DNA from: Anodontia alba
Lineage: Eukaryota; Mollusca; Bivalvia; Lucinida; Lucinidae
Assembly (NCBI GenBank): GCA_964016985.1
Contig: OZ024824.1
Location: forward strand, 123,376,839 to 123,440,838
DNA length: 64,000 nucleotides
Direction of reading: 5' to 3'
The translations under genes and the position numbers were made by a program. This document shows, piece after piece, positions 61,840-64,000 of the stretch (the first letter of the stretch is position 1; every line of letters starts with the position of its first letter). Under the pieces are notes generated by a model. The model ran no database searches. It saw only the letters and a program-made list of their open reading frames with translations, and was not told where the DNA came from.

Positions 61840-62655
61840 TTGTTTAAGCATGTTAACATAGCATAACTGTTTCTGTTTGCGTCTCCCAGGAGTGTTAATA
61901 ATGTAATTTACATCACTAATCTTTTTGTCTACAGTGTAAGGGCCGTAATATCTGGCTTGCACTGGTTTTCTAGGAATAGGCAAAAGAGCAAGTACCCTGT
62001 CTCAAGGCATGAATTTTCTTTCTTTGGCATTTTCATCATACCAATTTTTCACTTTCCTTTGTGCTGACTTAAGATTGGTCCGAGCAGCTTCACAAGCCTT
62101 AGACAGCCGGTCTTTACAATCTGATACATACTGAAGTAAGTTCAGAGAACTATCATCATTTGAAAGAAATTTCTCTTTCAAAAGTTTCAAAGTCCACACA
62201 AAGTTTGGCCAAATACCAGCTCAGATGGGCTGAAACCAAGAGATTCCTGAACAGATTCTCTAACAGCGAACGACATGACCCCATTGGGTTGACTGGGCCG
62301 TAAAACCTGAACACAAACAAACAAATGGTAAGCGATGGCAAAAGTGGAAAAGACGTATGCGATTTTATGGCAGGTGTCCAATTTTTAGAATAATGTAACA
62401 GAGAACTGTATGTCGATTTAAAGCCCAAAATGTTTAGGAATTTAGCTGAGATGGCTAGAGAGGCCGACTTCATCCCAATCTTTTCAGTGTCAAAACAGTA
62501 TGACCTGATCATATTTATCAGTGTCTGATGAAATCTTTCAGGGGCACCTTGACTTTCAGGATGGTAAGGTGACGATTTATACTGAATAATGCCCAACTCA
62601 TGTAGGACCTGTTGAAAAATTCCAGAGTGAAATTTGATTCCTGATCCGACTGAAC
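61840..62655 (-). pseudogene. Gypsy integrase core and C-terminus
   Basis: From the minus-strand 62655 side: VQSDQESNF (core Asp), FFQQVLHELGIIQYKSSPYH, PESQGAPERFHQTLINMIRS (core Glu in QGAPER) and YCFDTEK. It is then interrupted by the chimeric insert 62268-62466. It resumes AVRESVQESLGFSP, LKLLKEKFLSNDDSSLNLLQ, RKVKNWYDENAKERKFMP, a stop, then RVLALLPIPRKPVQARYYGP (the GPY/F-like C-terminal module) and QLCYVNMLKQ. The first catalytic Asp and the HHCC module are missing (5' truncation at 62655). The segment then continues without a break into the spacer before RT. Confidence 0.85.
62268..62466 (+). mobile_element. Chimeric SINE-tail plus gag insert in the integrase
   Basis: TGACCCCATTGGGTTGACTG, GGGCCGTAAAACCTGAACAC, then ATGGTAAGCGATGGCAAAAG and GAACTGTATGTCGATTTAAA, ending GATGGCTAGAGAGGC. 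This is the reverse complement of 56790-56985, including the same SINE-gag junction. It replaces a few codons of the integrase. Confidence 0.85.
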
Positions 62656-62656
62656 A

Positions 62657-62876
62657 GACTAAATTGTAGGTAAATATAACTTTTCGGAGCAATTCTGAAA
62701 ACATATTAAACGTTATAAAAGAATTGTCTATAGCCTGGATATTATGCGGCAGACTGCATGCCTAGTTATTAACCCAATCATTGTTGATGGCTATGCTTCA
62801 CTCTTTAACTGCACGACGGCGGTTCGGGCCTCTGACTCATTGACGGCCTCTTCTTAAAACTTTAACCAGTGGGTTG
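62657..62876 (+). mobile_element. Penelope-like fragment, first of three in tandem
   Basis: From AAATTGTAGGTAAATATAAC (RT C-terminal codons) through TGCGGCAGACTGCATGCCTA to CAGTGGGTTGGGGCTT. It stops before the rest of the 3' UTR and joins directly to the next copy. Confidence 0.8.
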
Positions 62877-63819
62877 GGGCTTATCGTTATTTTAAACTTC
62901 GTAAGGCGTTTTCGAAATTTTATCGCAGACACAGTGCCTTGTTAGAAAAATATAACGTCAGTCTGAAAACACTTCTGCAACAAGGTATATCGGAACCTGA
63001 ATTTTACGGTGACTTAGTGTAGAAAAATTGTAGGTAAATCTAACTTTTCTGAGCAATTCAGAAAACTTATTAACCGTTATAAAAGGATTGGCTATAGCCT
63101 GGATATTATGCGGCAGACTGCATGCCTAGTTGTCAACCCAATCATTGTTGATGGCTATGCTTCACTCTTTAATTGCACGACGGCGGTTCGGGCCTCAGAC
63201 TCAATGACGACCACTTCATTAAACCTTAACCAGTGGGTAAGGGCTTGACGATACGTCTTTGGCTTGGCCCGCCATGGTTCAGCTATTGGTTTTCATTTAC
63301 TCTGGCATACAGTAGAATTAGCCATGAGTACTCGTCTTTGTTTATTATAGTGATTAATTTGATTTTTATGTTTTCACTGTGATGCATTGACTGAGTTGGG
63401 AGCCTTCATGCGAACCGAATTTTTATGTATTTCTGTATTAAGAGTAGCATCGGGACCCAGGGTGAAGTTAGCTAGCTGTAAAAGTGCTTTAAACCCCCCC
63501 CCCCCCCGGTTGTTTGCTCTACCGACCGTTCTAAGGCGGTGATCCCGGCGTTAGTCTTACTCTTTGTTGCTTTGTGGTTTATTCTACGAGGCGATTTGTT
63601 GTATGTCTTTCCGTGTGTCATTTTGTTCTCGTGTTTTTCAGTCATTTTAGTACTGCGATTACCTCGCTTGGGAAAGAGAGAGCTAATCTTAGTGCTTTTC
63701 GTACGTTTGTTCGGTTTGTGCTTATTTAGATTTGTCGGTTTTCTCTTCCTCTTTGGGTCTGGGAAGGGCTGCGGTTTGTGATTGTGGCACTCCCTGGACT
63801 TTTCTCTAACCTTTTTTGA
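62877..63819 (+). mobile_element. Penelope-like RT C-terminus plus complete 3' region, second in tandem
   Basis: Starts with the RT segment translating YRYFKLRKAFSKFYRRHSAL and LLQQGISEPEFYGDLV, a stop, then the C-terminal tail (RYKRIGYSLDIMRQTACLVV). The full 3' UTR to CTGGACTTTTCTCTAACC follows, ending in Ts. It includes a C-run at 63494-63507. Confidence 0.8.
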
Positions 63820-64000
63820 CGATATGTCTTTGGCTTGGCCCGCCATGGTTCAACTATTTGTTTTTCTTTACTCTGGCATACAGTAGAATTAGCCATGAGT
63901 ACTCGTATTTATTATAGTGATTAATTTGATTTTGATGTTTTCGCTTTGATGCATTGACTGAGTTGGGAGCCATTATGCGAACCGAAGTTTTATGTTTTTC
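63820..64000 (+). mobile_element. Penelope-like 3' region, third in tandem, running off the window
   Basis: GACGATATGTCTTTGGCTTG directly follows the T-run of the second copy and repeats the UTR up to the window end (GGAGCCATTATGCGAACCG). Confidence 0.8.

Larger units (their letters stand above)
60190..62655 (-). mobile_element. Partial Ty3/Gypsy element with integrase upstream of RT (Gmr1-like)
   Basis: Reading 62655 to 60190: integrase core and C-terminus, GPY-like module, spacer, reverse transcriptase, RNase H. This order (INT before RT-RH) is that of the Gmr1 group and not of ordinary Ty3/Gypsy elements. It is truncated at the 5' side by Penelope-like copies and contains two insertions (62268-62466; 60994-61107). 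Confidence 0.8.

Noticed and set aside
51386..64000. Search for the exon completing CUB5
   Set aside because: No phase-0 segment beginning like (V/I)(Y/F)DG with a preceding acceptor was found. The TATGATGG-like match at about 60974 belongs to the Gypsy RT.

Overview
The window looks like AT-rich intronic DNA from an animal genome, most likely a bivalve mollusc. Four things point there: multi-exon genes with GT-AG introns, an F-type-lectin-like domain joined to CUB domains, tRNA-headed SINEs, and a Helitron-like element carrying roughly 170-bp repeats of the kind known from bivalves. Nothing suggests bacterial or organellar DNA. The species cannot be named from the sequence alone.

The host content is one gene on the + strand, seen as nine exons from 5,273 to 51,385. 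Exons 1-2 encode a fucolectin/F5-8-type-C-like domain. Exons 3-9 encode four complete CUB domains and the first half of a fifth. All eight intron phases agree across the exons (1,1,0,1,0,0,0,1), so the exons can be joined in frame. The signal peptide and the 3' end lie outside the window. The product is probably a secreted or cell-surface multidomain protein.

The introns are packed with mobile DNA. (1) A 24-copy family of ~280-bp elements has ends related to CATTACGAAAACACGCC and a long central perfect hairpin. (2) About twenty copies, mostly 5'-truncated, belong to a retroelement whose reverse transcriptase resembles Penelope-like elements. Several are arranged head to tail. (3) There is an intact DD34D mariner with TA target duplications, and an internally deleted mariner. 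(4) TTAA-flanked (piggyBac-like) and CAGT..TA-flanked (pogo-like) MITEs are present, many with central hairpins. (5) Remnants of three LINEs and a Tc1 transposase occur. (6) Three SINE copies, a Helitron-like insertion and several foldback repeats are also seen. From 55.6 to 62.7 kb on the minus strand lie two partial Ty3/Gypsy elements. One reads gag-protease-integrase and the other integrase-RT-RNase H, which is the unusual integrase-before-RT order of the Gmr1 group.

The most interesting pattern is that the central hairpins look modular. The hairpin of the 24-copy family recurs, with paired compensating changes, inside pogo-like MITEs whose terminal repeats are unrelated. A second hairpin (GCAAACAGT..CCAGATCAG) is shared by two TTAA MITE families with different ends. 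Multi-layer nesting (insert within insert within insert) occurs at 12.6, 20-22, 42 and 53 kb and allows relative dating of the insertions.
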